Shown: positions 53,133 through 62,233 of the stretch, piece after piece
Layout: every line of letters begins with the position of its first letter
Position numbering within the stretch: the stretch's first letter is position 1
Origin: Acidimicrobiia bacterium
Lineage (GTDB): Bacteria; Actinomycetota; Acidimicrobiia; Acidimicrobiales; Aldehydirespiratoraceae
Direction: 5' to 3'
DNA length: 64,000 nt
Assembly: GCA_022820805.1 (NCBI GenBank)
Contig: JAJEEV010000009.1
Span: 124,001 to 188,000 of the forward strand
Notes under the pieces: model-generated
What the model saw: only the letters and a program-made list of their open reading frames with translations
Database searches by the model: none
What the model was told of the DNA's origin: nothing
Program-made: the position numbers and the translations under genes

Positions 53133-53882
53133 GTGGCTGTGACCGTTCAGTCGATCAAGCGCTCGTTCGCACTCCTGCGGGCGCTGGCGCTGGGACCGGT
53201 CGGCGTCACCGAACTGGCCGAGCGCGTCGACCTGCCCAAGAGCACCGTGGCCCGCCTGCTGGCGTCGCTGGAGGAGGAGCAGGCGGTCGAGCAGACCGAG
53301 GCGGGCGGCGAGTACCGGCTCGGCCCGGGCCTGATCGACCTCGCCGGCTCGGCCCCGCGGGGCCGGAACCTGGTGGCCGCGTCGCGGCCCCACCTGCTCG
53401 AGCTGGCCGAGAGCATCGATGAGGTCGCCGGGCTCTCGATCATCGACGGCGGGCAGGTCTACTACCTCGACCAGACCGAGTCCTCCTCCAACATCCAGGT
53501 GCGGGACTGGACCGGCGAGTACGCCCCGCTGCACGCGGTGCCGTCGGGCCTGGTGATCCTGGCCCACCAGCCCGAGCGCTTCATCGAGGACTACCTGGCC
53601 ACGCCGCTGTTGCAGTGCACATCATGGACGATGACCGACCCCGACGAGCTGCGGAGCCGTCTCGAGCACGTGCGCAGCATCGGCTACGCCTGGGTCTACG
53701 AGGAGTTCGCCGAGGGCATCAACTCCGTGGCTGCCCCGGTCTTCGAGAGCGACGGCAGCGTGGAGGCGGCCCTGCACGTGCACGGTCCCGCCTACCGGTT
53801 CCCGAACCCGGACGACACCCACGACCACGGAGTGGCGGTGATCGAGGCGGCCGGCCGCCTCTCGCTGCAGCTGTCGGACTGA
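53133..53882 (+). CDS. IclR family transcriptional regulator
   Basis: A 249-residue IclR regulator. The winged helix is at about 4-65 (SIKRSFALLRALALGPVGVT, ELAERVDLPKSTVARLLASL). The C-terminal ligand domain includes GLSIIDGGQVYYLDQTESSS, PLHAVPSGLVILAHQP and GYAWVYEEFAEGINSVAAPV. It is 55 bp after etfA. It is the most likely binder of the GTTCCG-N5-CGGAAC palindromes at 41351 and 48574. Starts at GTG 53133 or 53139. Confidence 0.92.
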   Translation: MAVTVQSIKRSFALLRALALGPVGVTELAERVDLPKSTVARLLASLEEEQAVEQTEAGGEYRLGPGLIDLAGSAPRGRNLVAASRPHLLELAESIDEVAGLSIIDGGQVYYLDQTESSSNIQVRDWTGEYAPLHAVPSGLVILAHQPERFIEDYLATPLLQCTSWTMTDPDELRSRLEHVRSIGYAWVYEEFAEGINSVAAPVFESDGSVEAALHVHGPAYRFPNPDDTHDHGVAVIEAAGRLSLQLSD

Positions 53883-53893
53883 GGGCGCTGCCG

Positions 53894-55603
53894 TCAGGAT
53901 CTAGCAGCGCCGGCTAGCGCGGCCACCCGGCCCGCGGCATCCTCGATCCTCACCCGCTGCGTGTCGCCGGTGGCCCGCTCGGTGAGCTCGACCTCCCCGT
54001 CGGCCACTGCCCGCCCCGCAGTGATCCGCCACGGGATGCCGACCAGCTCGGCGTCCGCGAACTTCACCCCGGCCCGGGCGTCGCGGTCGTCCAGCAGCAC
54101 CTCGACGCCCATGCGCCGGAGCTCGTTGTAGAGCCGTTCGGCTGCCTCCACCGCGGCGTCGTCGCGCATGCTGGCCACGGTGATCACCGTCTCGTACGGC
54201 GCCACCGCCACCGGCCACACCAAGCCCCGGTCGTCGTGGTGGACCTCGGCCACCGCGGCCATGGCCCGGCCGACGCCGATGCCGTAGGAGCCCATGGTGA
54301 TGGTGCGCTCCACCCCGTCGGCGTCCAGCACGGTGGCCCCCATGGCCTCGGCGTAGCGCCGGCCCAGCTTGAAGATGTGGCCGGTCTCGATGCAGCGGAC
54401 CACCTCCAGGGGCTGACCGCAATGCACGCAGGGCTCCCCGGCGGACACCTCCCGCAGATCGAGCCACTCGTCCACGGAGATGTCCCGGTCGATGTCCACG
54501 CCCGAGTAGTGCCAGTCGTCGGCGTTGGCGCCGGTGGCGAGGTTGCGTCGGCCCCGCAGGGCGTGGTCGGCCACGATCGGCAGGTCCTCGACGCCCACCG
54601 CTCCGAGCGAGCCCGGGTGGGCGCCCAGGCGCTCCAGCGTCTCGGCCGGCTCGGCCGGGCGGATGTCGACGGCCCCGGTTCCGTCGGCCAGCTTCTGGAG
54701 GTTGAGCTGGTGGTCGCCCCGCACCAGGGCCAGCGTCATCGAGCCGTCCAGCACCATGACCATGGTCTTGATCTGGCGCTGGGCGGGCGCGCCGCCCTCG
54801 ACCGTCTCCAGCGCGGCGATGGTGCGCACCCCTGGGGTCGGGAACCGGCTGAGCTCGTCGCTGGAGTCGCCGTCGTCGACGGGCGCCAGCGTGGCGGTGG
54901 CCCGCTCCACGTTGGCTGCGTAGCCGCATCCGCCGCAGCGGGCGATGTCGTCCTCACCGGCGGCGGAGGCCACCATGAACTCGACCGACCCGGTGCCGCC
55001 CATCATTCCCGAGGACGCCTGCACCGCGATGGCGTCGAGTGAGAGCCGCTCGAAGATGCGGGTGTAGGCCTCGCGGTGCGTCTCGAAGCTGTGGTCCAGC
55101 CCATCGTCGTCGAGGTCGAAGGAGTAGCTGTCCTTCATGGCGAACTCGCGCACCCGCAGCAGGCCCGACTTGGGCCGGGGCTCGTCGCGGAACTTCCACT
55201 GGATCTGGTACCAGATCTGGGGCAGCGACCGGTACGAGGTGATCTCCCGGGCGATCTCGGTGAACACCTCCTCGTGGGTCATGCCCAGCGCCAGGTCAGC
55301 CTCCTTGCGGTCCTGGAGCCGGAACATCTCCGGTCCCACTGATTCCCAGCGCCCTGAGCGCTGCCAGATCGAGGCTGGGTGCATGGCCGGCAGCAGGAAC
55401 TCCTGGGCGCCGATCTCCTCCATGCCCTGGCGCACGATGTTCTCGACCTTGTCGTGCACCCGGAGCCCCAGCGGCAGCAGCGAGTAGTGCCCGGCATGGA
55501 GTTGGCGGATGAACCCGCCCCGCACCAGCAGCTTGTGGCTGGCCGCCTCAGCGTCGGCAGGCGCATCGCGCAGCGTCGGAACGAACAACCTTGACCATCT
55601 CAT
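53894..55603 (-). CDS. proS: Prolyl-tRNA synthetase, bacterial type
   Basis: A 569-residue class II synthetase that charges tRNA-Pro. Motifs are LVRGGFIRQLHAGHYSLLPL near 26-45, MGMTHEEVF-like ALGMTHEEVFTEIAREI, YQIQWKFRDEPRPKSGLLRV (motif 2), and GSYGIGVGRAMAAVAE (motif 3). A middle insertion domain of the bacterial type is present, which edits misacylated alanine. Convergent with iclR (11-bp gap), so not part of the one-carbon unit. Confidence 0.95.
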   Translation of the reverse strand: MRWSRLFVPTLRDAPADAEAASHKLLVRGGFIRQLHAGHYSLLPLGLRVHDKVENIVRQGMEEIGAQEFLLPAMHPASIWQRSGRWESVGPEMFRLQDRKEADLALGMTHEEVFTEIAREITSYRSLPQIWYQIQWKFRDEPRPKSGLLRVREFAMKDSYSFDLDDDGLDHSFETHREAYTRIFERLSLDAIAVQASSGMMGGTGSVEFMVASAAGEDDIARCGGCGYAANVERATATLAPVDDGDSSDELSRFPTPGVRTIAALETVEGGAPAQRQIKTMVMVLDGSMTLALVRGDHQLNLQKLADGTGAVDIRPAEPAETLERLGAHPGSLGAVGVEDLPIVADHALRGRRNLATGANADDWHYSGVDIDRDISVDEWLDLREVSAGEPCVHCGQPLEVVRCIETGHIFKLGRRYAEAMGATVLDADGVERTITMGSYGIGVGRAMAAVAEVHHDDRGLVWPVAVAPYETVITVASMRDDAAVEAAERLYNELRRMGVEVLLDDRDARAGVKFADAELVGIPWRITAGRAVADGEVELTERATGDTQRVRIEDAAGRVAALAGAARS

Positions 55604-55696
55604 CGCTCCGTCACGGTATCCACTCGTGCAGTCCGGCCGCGTCTATTCCGGGCTGGCCGGAGGCAGTCCGAGCAAGCGGGGAGCGGTAGGGTTGCG

Positions 55697-56581
55697 GTGG
55701 TGAACCGCAACCCGATCATCACCTGCGCGGTGACCGGTGCGGGAGACACCGCGGGCAGGCATCCCGACCTGCCGATCACACCGTCGCAGATCGCGACGGC
55801 GGCGCTGGAGGCCGCCGACGCTGGCGCGGCCATCGTCCACATCCACGTGCGCGATCCAGCCACCGGCAAGGGCACCCGGGACGTGGATCTGTACCGCCAG
55901 GCGCTGGAGCAGGTGAGAGCGGACAACTCCGACGTGATCATCAACACCACCGCGGGCATGGGCGGCGACCTGCTGATCGGCGATCCCGACCCGTTCGACT
56001 TCGGGCCCGAGGGCACCGACCTCGTGAACGGCCTGGACCGCCTCGCCCATGTCGAGGCCCTGCGGCCCGACATGTGCAGCATCGATTGCGGAACGCTGAA
56101 CTTCGGCGAGGGCCATCAGGTGTATGTGAGCACGCCGAACATGATCCGCGACATGGCCAAGCGGGTTCGGGAGATCGGAGTCAAGCCGGAGCTGGAGATC
56201 TTCGACACCGGCCACCTCTGGCTGGCCAACACCCTCGTGGACGAAGGCCTGATCGAGGATCCGCCCTGGATCCAGCTCTGTACCGGCATCCCCTACGGCA
56301 TGCCCACCGACGTCGGCCTGCTGGCTGCGCTCACACGCCTGCTGCCCGACGGCGCGGAGTTCACGAGCTTCGCCCTGTCGGCCCAGCAGATCCCATGGGT
56401 GGCCCAGGCCATCCTGCTGGGCGGGCACGTCAGGGTGGGCTTGGAGGACAACCTGTATCTGGCGCGCGGCGTGTTCGCGTCGAACGCGGATCTCGTCAAC
56501 CGGGCCCGTGAGGTGGTGGAAGCGATGGGGGGCCGGGTCCAGACCCCGGACCAAGCGAGAGAGACGCTCTCGCTGGGTTAG
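55697..56581 (+). CDS. BKACE family (DUF849) beta-keto acid cleavage enzyme
   Basis: A 294-residue BKACE protein. The zinc-binding HIHVRDPATGKGTRDV motif is near 51-66. NTTAGMGGDLLIGDPDPFDF, SIDCGTLNFG and LEIFDTGHLWLANTLV follow. BKACE enzymes condense beta-keto acids with acetyl-CoA; the dehydrocarnitine-cleaving member of the family yields an acetoacetate unit and glycine betaine. With the dimethylglycine-type dehydrogenase nearby, that role is a fair guess, but the substrate is not determined by the motifs I can see. Divergent from proS. Confidence 0.88.
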   Translation: MVNRNPIITCAVTGAGDTAGRHPDLPITPSQIATAALEAADAGAAIVHIHVRDPATGKGTRDVDLYRQALEQVRADNSDVIINTTAGMGGDLLIGDPDPFDFGPEGTDLVNGLDRLAHVEALRPDMCSIDCGTLNFGEGHQVYVSTPNMIRDMAKRVREIGVKPELEIFDTGHLWLANTLVDEGLIEDPPWIQLCTGIPYGMPTDVGLLAALTRLLPDGAEFTSFALSAQQIPWVAQAILLGGHVRVGLEDNLYLARGVFASNADLVNRAREVVEAMGGRVQTPDQARETLSLG

Positions 56582-56653
56582 GGACCAAGAGTCGGCACAC
56601 ACCACCGTTCGTTCTCTATCGTGACTGCAGCTACGCCTTCAGGAAGGACCGCG

Positions 56654-58582
56654 ATGGGCGCAAAGTCTTACGACAAGCGGCTGCCGAGGCTGACGACGCC
56701 GATGGTGCGCGACGACGGGCGGCTTCGCCCCGCCACCTGGGACGAGGCGCTCGACCGGGCCGCCGACGGCTTCCGGGCGGTGCTGGACCGCCACGGACCC
56801 GACGGCTTCGGGATGTTCAGCTGCTCCAAGGCCACCAACGAGATGAACTACGCAGCCCAGAGGTTCATCCGCACGGCCATCGGCTCCAACAACATCGACT
56901 CCTGCAACCGCACTTGACACGCTCCCTCCGTCGTCGGTCTGGCGACAGTGTTCGGAGCAGGAGGCGGAACCTCGTCCTACACCGAGGTCGAGCACGCCGA
57001 CGTCATCCTGCTGTGGGGCTCCAACGCCCGTGAGGCCCACCCGATCTTCTTCCATCACGTCCTCAAGGGCCTCGCCAACGGGGCCCGGATGTACGCCATC
57101 GACCCCCGCCGCACGTCCTCGGCGAAGTTCGCCGACCGCTGGCTGGGCCTGTCGGTGGGCACCGACATCGCGCTGGCCAACGCCATGGGGCGCGAGATCA
57201 TCCACGCCGGGCTGCACGCCCCGGAGTTCATCGCGCACGCCACCGAGGGCTTCGAGGCCTACGCCGCCCACGTCGAGTCGTGCACCCTCGACTGGGCCGC
57301 CGCCCAGACCGGCGTGCCCGCGGAGGCCATCCGCGACATGGCCCACGCCTACGCCACCGCAGAGACGGCCCAGATCCTGTGGACCCTGGGCATCACCGAG
57401 CACCACAACGCGGTCGACAACGTGGTGTCGTTGTGCAACCTGGCCCTGCTCACCGGCCATGTCGGCCGCTGGGGCTCGGGCCTGGTGCCGCTGCGAGGCC
57501 AGAACAACGTCCAGGGCGGCGGCGACATGGGCGCCATACCCAACAAGTTCCCCGGCTTCCAGGATGTGGCCGACGACGCGGTGCGGGCCAAGTTCGAGGC
57601 CGTCTACGGCACCAAGCTCAACGGCGTGCCCGGCAAGCACCTGACCCTCATGTTCGAGGCCATGGAGGCCGGCGAGCTGCGGGCCTGCTACGTGATCGGG
57701 GAGAACCCGGCCGACTCCGAGGCCGATGTCGAGCACGCCCGCAAGCTGCTGGCCGGGCTCGACATCCTCGTCGTGCAGGACATCTTCATGACCCGCACCG
57801 CGGAGATGGCCGACGTGGTGCTACCCGCGTCGTTGGCCTGGGCCGAGTCGGAGGGCACCGTCACCTCCAGTGAGCGGCGGGTGCAGCGGGTACGCCCCGC
57901 GGTGCCGCCTCCCGGCCAGGCCCGCCACGACATCGACATCATCGGGGATCTGGCCCGGCGCCTCGGCGTCGACTGGGGCCATCCCAGCTCCGAGGAGCTG
58001 TGGGACGAGATGCGGTCGCTCTCACCCATGCACGGCGGCATGTCGTGGGAGCGGCTCGAGGCCGCCGAAGGCATCCAGTGGCCCTGCCCCGACGAGGACC
58101 ATCCGGGCTCGGAGTTCCTCCACGGCTGGCTCTGGGCCGACGACCTCGAGGGCCACGAACCGGCGCCGTTCAGCATCACCCACCACGCTCCGCCCAAGGA
58201 GAGGCTCAGCGACGAGTTCCCGCTGCGGCTCACCACCGGCCGGGCGCTCGACTCCTACAACACAGGGGTTCAGTCGGGCGGCTACGCCTCGCCCATCCGT
58301 TACGGCGACGCCATCGACGTCAACCCGGCCGACGCGGACGCACTGGGGATCACCGACGGCGAGCGGGTGCTGGTCAGCTCGTCACGGGGCTCGTTGGAGA
58401 TGGACGTGCGCCTACAGCCCGACATCCCTGCCGGTCTCACGTTCACGACGTTCCACTTCCCGGAGCTGGTGGACACCAACGTGTTGACCAACGACGAGTG
58501 GGACCCGCGCTCGGGTACGGCCGAGTTCAAGGCGGCCGCCATCCGGATTTCGAAGCTCGAACCGGAACCAGCCCCCGCGTAG
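56654..58582 (+). CDS. fdhA: Formate dehydrogenase catalytic subunit, selenocysteine-containing
   Basis: A 642-residue molybdopterin oxidoreductase catalytic part read through an in-frame TGA (56915-56917) as selenocysteine 88. The context NNIDSCNRT-U-HAPSVVGLATVFGAGG matches the active site of formate dehydrogenases, with histidine directly after Sec. Further blocks are LLWGSNAREAHPIFFHHV, MYAIDPRRTSSAKFADRWLG, PLRGQNNVQGGGDMGAIPN and LPASLAWAESEGTVTSSERR. The C-terminal dicupin-like domain (ALGITDGERVLVSSSRGSLE) completes it. It lacks the N-terminal [4Fe-4S] region, which is encoded at 60346-61188. ATG 56654 has AGGAAGG upstream. A translation that stops at TGA would be 87 residues long. 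Confidence 0.92.
56915..56958 (+). promoter_or_regulatory. Selenocysteine UGA and bacterial SECIS element
   Basis: UGA at 56915-56917. Exactly 18 bases later is GGTCT (56936-56940), closed by GTCGTC (56930-56935) and GGCGAC (56941-56946), a 6-bp stem with one G-U pair. Outer bases GCTCC (56921-56925) and GGAGC (56954-56958) can extend it. As I recall the E. coli fdhF element, it has the same 18-base distance and GGUCU loop for SelB binding. SelA, SelB, SelD and tRNA-Sec would lie outside this window. Confidence 0.9.
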
Positions 58583-58585
58583 CGC

Positions 58586-60349
58586 ATGACCGACCTCTTC
58601 CTGGGCGCCGACCGCGCCTCCGAGTCCGAGGCAGCCGCGGTCGACGAGGCGCTGCGGTCCCGGGACGTGGACCCGGTGGTGCGGCCCGAGACCGAGCGGC
58701 TGTACACCTCGGGCCGGGCCCGGCGTGCTGAGCGCCGCCACTACCTGCTGCCCGCGCTGCACGCTCTGCAGAACGCGGCCGGCTGGATCAGCCCCGGCGG
58801 TATCAACTACGTGGCCGAGGTGCTTGGCGTTCCCCCCGCCGAGGCCTTCGGCGTGGCGTCCTTCTATGACCTGTTCCGCACCGAGCCGCCGGACCACGAC
58901 GGCGACACGTTCCATGTCTGCGTCGACGCGGCCTGCCAGATAGCGGGCTACGACGATCTGGCCGCCTCGGTCAGGGCCTCGGGCGGCCACGTCCACCTGG
59001 GGCCTTGCCTGGGCCAGTGCGAGCGGGCCCCCGCGCTGTTCGTGCAGGGTGTCGGGGGCCGGCCCGACTACGTGCCGGCCGACGCGGAGCCCTTCGAGTT
59101 GCCCCAGGCCGGTGATCCGTCGCTGCGGCTGCTGCGTCGCATCGGGGTGGCCGACGCCACCTCGCTGGAGTCCTACATGGCCCACGGCGGCTACCAGGCT
59201 CTGCGGCGGGCCGGAGAGATGGGAGCCGAGGCGGTCCTGGAGGCGGTGGCCGCGTCGGGGCTGTCGGGCCGGGGCGGAGCCGCTTTCCCGACCGGTGTGA
59301 AGTGGCGGGCCGTGGCCTCGGAGTCGGGGCGGCCCAAGCATGTCGTGGCCAACTGCGACGAGTCCGAGCCGGGCACGTTCAAGGACCGCATCGTGATGGA
59401 GCACGACCCGTTCGCGGTGATCGAGACCATGACCATCGCGGGTCTGGCCACTGGCGCCCGCAACGGCTGGATCTACATCCGGGGCGAGTACCCGCTGGCC
59501 ACCGCCCGCCTTCAGGGCGCCATCGACGCGGCCCGGGCCGCCGGCTTGCTCGGCGATGATGCGGCCGGCACCGGCCACGGCTTCGACATCGCGATATGGC
59601 GCGGCGCGGGCGCCTACATCTGCGGCGAGGAGACCGCGCTGTTCAACTCGTTGGAGGGCTTCCGGGGCGAGCCCCGCAACAAGCCGCCGTTCCCCACCAC
59701 TCACGGGCTCTTCGGCGAGCCGACCGCCATCAACAATCCCGAGACCCTGCTGAACGTGCTGGACGTGATCACCGAGGGTCCGGACGCCTACCGCAGCCGG
59801 GGCACGGAGCGCTCGCCGGGGACCAAGCTGCTTTGCCTGTCGGGCAAGGTCGGACGGCCCGGCCTCTACGAGGTGCCCTTCGGCACCACGCTCGGCGACC
59901 TGCTGGAGCTCGCAGGCGGTGTCGCCGGCAACGGCGAGCTGCAGGCCGTGCTGATGGGAGGCGCGGCGGGATCGTTCGTCGGGCCCGACTCTCTGGACCT
60001 GCCGCTCACCCTGGAGGACACCCGGGCCGCGGGCACCACCCTCGGCTCGGGCGTGGTGATGGCCTTCGACACGTCGGTGGACATGACCGATGTGGTGGTT
60101 CGCATCGCGGAGTTCTTCCGCGACGAGTCGTGCGGGCAGTGCGTGCCGTGCCGGGTGGGCGCGGTGCGCCAGCACGAGACGCTGGTGCAGATGCAGAGGA
60201 AGGGCTCGCTGTCGCCGGCCCGCCGGGCGCTGATAGACGAGATGGCCGAGGTGATGGTGGACGCCTCGATCTGCGGGTTGGGCCACACCGCGGCCTCCGC
60301 GGTCCGCTCCGCCCTGGACCTCGGCCTGATAGCGTCGGCACCCGCATGA
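58586..60349 (+). CDS. fdhB: Formate dehydrogenase beta subunit, NuoE-NuoF fusion
   Basis: A 587-residue protein. The N-terminal NuoE-like domain (about 40-160) keeps [2Fe-2S] cysteines in VCVDAACQIAGYDD and GPCLGQCERAPALFV. The NuoF domain (about 190-585) has the NADH loop GRGGAAFPTGVKWRAV, the FMN-binding CDESEPGTFKDR and GAYICGEETALFNSLEG. The [4Fe-4S] cysteines are CGQCVPC near 517 and C near 558 in DASICGLGHTAASA. It passes electrons from formate oxidation to NAD+. It starts 4 bp after fdhA and overlaps the next gene. Confidence 0.93.
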   Translation: MTDLFLGADRASESEAAAVDEALRSRDVDPVVRPETERLYTSGRARRAERRHYLLPALHALQNAAGWISPGGINYVAEVLGVPPAEAFGVASFYDLFRTEPPDHDGDTFHVCVDAACQIAGYDDLAASVRASGGHVHLGPCLGQCERAPALFVQGVGGRPDYVPADAEPFELPQAGDPSLRLLRRIGVADATSLESYMAHGGYQALRRAGEMGAEAVLEAVAASGLSGRGGAAFPTGVKWRAVASESGRPKHVVANCDESEPGTFKDRIVMEHDPFAVIETMTIAGLATGARNGWIYIRGEYPLATARLQGAIDAARAAGLLGDDAAGTGHGFDIAIWRGAGAYICGEETALFNSLEGFRGEPRNKPPFPTTHGLFGEPTAINNPETLLNVLDVITEGPDAYRSRGTERSPGTKLLCLSGKVGRPGLYEVPFGTTLGDLLELAGGVAGNGELQAVLMGGAAGSFVGPDSLDLPLTLEDTRAAGTTLGSGVVMAFDTSVDMTDVVVRIAEFFRDESCGQCVPCRVGAVRQHETLVQMQRKGSLSPARRALIDEMAEVMVDASICGLGHTAASAVRSALDLGLIASAPA

Positions 60350-61188
60350 CCGGCGCCGCAACCGTCACCGAGACCGCGGTCACGATCACCATCGACGGGC
60401 AGCCGGTCGAGGTGGCGGAGGGCTCCACCATCCACGCGGCCTGCGTGGAGGCCGGCATCGACACTCCGACGTTGTGCTGGGCCGAGAACCTGACCCCGGT
60501 CAACGTGTGCCGGGTCTGCGTGGTCGAGCTCGAGGGGTCCCGGGCGCTGGTGCCGTCGTGCTCGCGCCCCGCCGAGGACGGGATGGTGGTCCAGACCGAC
60601 ACCCCCAGGGTGCGCCACAGCCGTCGCATGGTGCTCGAGTTCCTGGGCTCGGGCGTGGATCTGAGCCAGGCCGAGGACCTGCACCACTGGATGGACGCCT
60701 ACGGCGCCGACCCCGACCGCTACGGCGACGAGGGCCATTCCGTCGAGCGCGTCGACGAACCGGTCAAGATCCAGGACGAGCTCTACATCCGGGACTACTC
60801 CAAGTGCGTGCTGTGCTACAAGTGCGTGGAGGCCTGCGGCGACGACGCCCAGCACACCTTCGCGATCGCGGTGGCCGGCCGGGGCTTCGACGCCCGCATC
60901 TCCACCGAGTTCGACGTGACGCTGCCCGACTCGGCCTGCGTGTACTGCGGCAACTGCGTCGGGGTCTGTCCCACCGGAGCGCTCCAGTTCAAGACCGAGT
61001 ACGACCTGCGCGAGGTGGGGGAGTGGCGCCCCGAGGACCAGTCCGTCACCCGCACGGTGTGCTCCTACTGCGGGGTGGGCTGCAACCTCGACCTGCACGT
61101 TCAGGACGAGCGGATCGTGAAGGTCACGTCGCCGTCCGATCATTCGGTGACCAGCGGCCACCTGTGCATCAAGGGCCGCTTCGGCTAG
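60346..61188 (+). CDS. Formate dehydrogenase N-terminal iron-sulfur part as a separate subunit
   Basis: A 280-residue protein that matches the N-terminal third of a complete FdhA/NuoG. It has a [2Fe-2S] ferredoxin domain (CWAENLTPVNVCRVCVVELE) and a NuoG-type segment (VRHSRRMVLEFLGSG). Two [4Fe-4S] ferredoxin motifs follow (CVLCYKCVEAC, CVYCGNCVGVCPTGA), then the molybdopterin N-domain (CSYCGVGC, GHLCIKGRFG). It stops exactly after KGRFG, the point where the catalytic domain usually continues; that domain is fdhA, two genes upstream. ATG overlaps the fdhB stop. After the TAG the frame still reads QYVHGE before another TAG. Confidence 0.9.
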   Translation: MTGAATVTETAVTITIDGQPVEVAEGSTIHAACVEAGIDTPTLCWAENLTPVNVCRVCVVELEGSRALVPSCSRPAEDGMVVQTDTPRVRHSRRMVLEFLGSGVDLSQAEDLHHWMDAYGADPDRYGDEGHSVERVDEPVKIQDELYIRDYSKCVLCYKCVEACGDDAQHTFAIAVAGRGFDARISTEFDVTLPDSACVYCGNCVGVCPTGALQFKTEYDLREVGEWRPEDQSVTRTVCSYCGVGCNLDLHVQDERIVKVTSPSDHSVTSGHLCIKGRFG

Positions 61189-61289
61189 CAGTACGTCCAC
61201 GGCGAGTAGCTCGGACGTTCATCTATAAGCTGTTACAGCACCTTATATGCCTTGTCGCATTCATCCAGGGTAGGCCGTAGCATGCGAGA

Positions 61290-61352
61290 GCCGGAGCGTC
61301 TCCCCTCGCCACCAAAGTGGAGCCTTCAATCGGAAAGGGGAGGCGCTCCGGC
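61290..61352. other. Long perfect hairpin in a lower-GC gap
   Basis: The 216-bp gap after the Fe-S gene holds a 17-bp stem, with left arm 61290-61306 (starts GCCGGAGCG) and right arm 61336-61352 (ends CGCTCCGGC), one G-T pair and a 29-nt loop. The loop has a small CCAC-CAAA-GTGG hairpin. There is no T-run after it, so it is not a standard terminator. Upstream bases 61222-61250 are AT-rich and contain ATAAG...CTTAT. A mobile-element remnant or structured RNA is possible. Confidence 0.6.
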
Positions 61353-61404
61353 ACCTACGCTCTGAACTATAGCGTCGAAACACTCCCACGCAAGAAAGTC
61401 TGAA

Positions 61405-62205
61405 ATGACAGCATCACCTGATTCCATCGTCTTGGAGGCCGCGGCCGAGCGCCTGCGCGACGCCATGATTGCCGGGGTGCCCTGCGACCCGGTGCGGGGC
61501 CTGCTGGGCGCCGCGGCCAGCCCCGATGCCGGCTACGCGGTGCAGCAGATCAACACCGATCACTGGCTGGCCGCCGGGCGGCGGATCAGCGGGCACAAGG
61601 TGGGTCTGACCAACCCGGCTGTCCAGCAGCAGCTCGGCATGGACGAGCCCATCTGGGGTGTCCTGTACGCCGACAAGTGCCGCACCGACGGCGATGACAT
61701 CGGCGGTACCGGGCTGATCGAGCCCCGGGTGGAGGTCGAGATAGCCGTGGTGCTCGGCGCCGACCTAGACCAGGGTTCGCACACCGTGGCCGACATCATC
61801 GGCGCCACCGCCTACGTGCTGCCCGCGCTGGAGATCGTCGACAGCCGCCTCGCCTGGGACATCACCAACTGCGACATGATCGCCGACAACGCGGGCAGCG
61901 GCCTCTACGTGCTGGGGACGCGCCCGGTGCCGCTGGCCGCGGTCGACCTGCGCCGGGTGGAGATGCAGTTGACGATCAACGGCGAGGCGGCTGCCACCGG
62001 CAACGGAGCGGCCTGCCTGGGCAACCCGCTCAACTCGGTGCTGTGGCTGGCCGACGCCCTGAGCCAGCGCGGCACCCCGCTACAGGCCGGAGAGTGCATC
62101 ATGACCGGCTCACTCTGCGGCATGCTGCCGCTCAGCGCCGGCGACGAGATCTCGGCTGAGATCGACGGCGTAGGCACCGTGTCAGCGACGCTGTCCAAGT
62201 ACTGA
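61405..62205 (+). CDS. 2-keto-4-pentenoate hydratase-like protein
   Basis: A 266-residue member of the MhpD/XylJ/HpaH hydratase family, which adds water to 2-hydroxypenta-2,4-dienoate in aromatic meta-cleavage. Metal-binding acids are in GLIEPRVEVEIAVVLGADL near 110-128 and YVLPALEIVDSRL near 138-150. GRRISGHKVGLTNPAVQQQL near 53-72 and IMTGSLCGMLPLSAGDEI near 233-250 are also family blocks. No other meta-cleavage genes are visible, so a related decarboxylase or hydratase role is possible. ATG 61405. Confidence 0.88.
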   Translation: MTASPDSIVLEAAAERLRDAMIAGVPCDPVRGLLGAAASPDAGYAVQQINTDHWLAAGRRISGHKVGLTNPAVQQQLGMDEPIWGVLYADKCRTDGDDIGGTGLIEPRVEVEIAVVLGADLDQGSHTVADIIGATAYVLPALEIVDSRLAWDITNCDMIADNAGSGLYVLGTRPVPLAAVDLRRVEMQLTINGEAAATGNGAACLGNPLNSVLWLADALSQRGTPLQAGECIMTGSLCGMLPLSAGDEISAEIDGVGTVSATLSKY

Positions 62206-62233
62206 ACTGACTGTCCAGCTATATCAGCAAGCT

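Noticed and set aside
55650-55690. A third GTTCCG-type operator near the BKACE gene
   Set aside because: The sequence has TTCCG and CCGGA but with a 6-base gap and weak arms, so it does not match the other two sites.
56621-56917. A separate small gene ending at TGA before the formate dehydrogenase
   Set aside because: The TGA is in the Sec position, the frame continues and a SECIS hairpin follows, so it is the start of fdhA.
61290-61352. tRNA, including tRNA-Sec, in the hairpin region
   Set aside because: There is no cloverleaf, no T-arm sequence and no acceptor end; it is one long hairpin.
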